Assembly: GCF_905171765.1 (NCBI RefSeq)
Contig: NC_053391.1
Location: 155,801,565 to 155,865,564 of the forward strand
Direction: 5' to 3'
Length of the DNA: 64,000 bases
Source: Bufo bufo
Taxonomy: Eukaryota; Chordata; Amphibia; Anura; Bufonidae
Part shown: positions 63,831 through 64,000 of the stretch, piece by piece
Layout: every line of letters starts with the position of its first letter
Numbering within the stretch: position 1 is the first letter of the stretch
Program-made: the position numbers and the translations under genes
The notes under the pieces: model-generated
The model's input: the letters and a program-made list of their open reading frames with translations, nothing else
The model's database searches: none
Told to the model about the DNA's origin: nothing

Positions 63831-64000
63831 GTAGTAGTAATAATAGTGGGAGCAAATGCTTTGCATTAATAGTGGTAGCAGTAGGGGATTAACAGTGAGG
63901 AGCAGCAACAGCCGAGGCAGTGGTGGCTGCAGCAGCAGCCATATGGTACATTTTGGTAGAAAGGCAGCAGCATGAGGGCAGCAGTAGCCTTACGGAAGAT
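63831..64000. other. AGC/AGT-rich sequence to the right edge
   Basis: Imperfect AGCAGC, GTAGTA and GGCAGC runs. Probably the same host sequence or repeat as 61.9-62.26 kb. No gene. Confidence 0.35.

Overview
The window reads as repeat-dense nuclear DNA from an amphibian, most likely an anuran. The evidence is the mix of element types: a DIRS retrotransposon, chromodomain Ty3/gypsy, BED-finger hAT transposons, several Tc1-like families, L2/CR1-type LINEs, and many short palindromic elements with 3-bp TWA or TTAA target sites. No bacterial gene organisation, rRNA, tRNA or CRISPR was seen. Almost every protein-coding stretch is transposon-derived and most are broken. Family names rest on motif recognition, not database searches.

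Layout. 1-9.7 kb: a minus-strand DIRS element whose 3' end lies off the left edge, split by a minus-strand Ty3/gypsy element (about 908-6126) that has lost its RT core. 9.7-12.6 kb: unassigned sequence, one small palindromic element and an unplaced 98-codon ORF. 12.6-13.35 kb: the 3' part of an L2/CR1-type LINE. 13.36-26.1 kb: a nest. A hAT transposase (13.4-16.6 kb) is followed by a foldback Tc1 element (16,940-23,458), which is split by a young gypsy chromovirus (17,314-22,888, target duplication CCAGG). A second hAT transposase (23.8-26.1 kb) is split by a 1.1-kb hAT MITE (24,464-25,575, 8-bp duplication). 26.1-28.3 kb: a 38-bp minisatellite carrying a duplicated block. 28.3-34.1 kb: broken Tc1 elements, MITEs and an LTR-like repeat. 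35.2-37.1 kb: a 5'-truncated L2-type LINE inside a MITE. 39-49 kb: a dense field of palindromic MITEs, including one of about 2 kb. 49,081-56,664: a hAT-like element with 8-bp duplication, holding a LINE fragment that is itself split by a 5.1-kb TTAA-flanked element made of satellite and inverted-repeat arrays. 57.6-59.6 kb: MITEs, one holding an 880-bp insertion with a 19-bp target duplication. 59,740-59,824: a possible host first coding exon (signal peptide plus splice donor). 60.3-63.8 kb: two Tc1 elements, the second with an uninterrupted 338-residue DD37E transposase and IR/DR-type ends.

The elements do not form a pathway. Together they record serial insertion: target duplications and interrupted reading frames give a relative order, with the gypsy at 17.3-22.9 kb and the Tc1 element at 62.3-63.8 kb looking youngest. 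The best candidate for an active gene product is the transposase at 62,484-63,500. The best candidate for host coding sequence is the short exon at 59,740.
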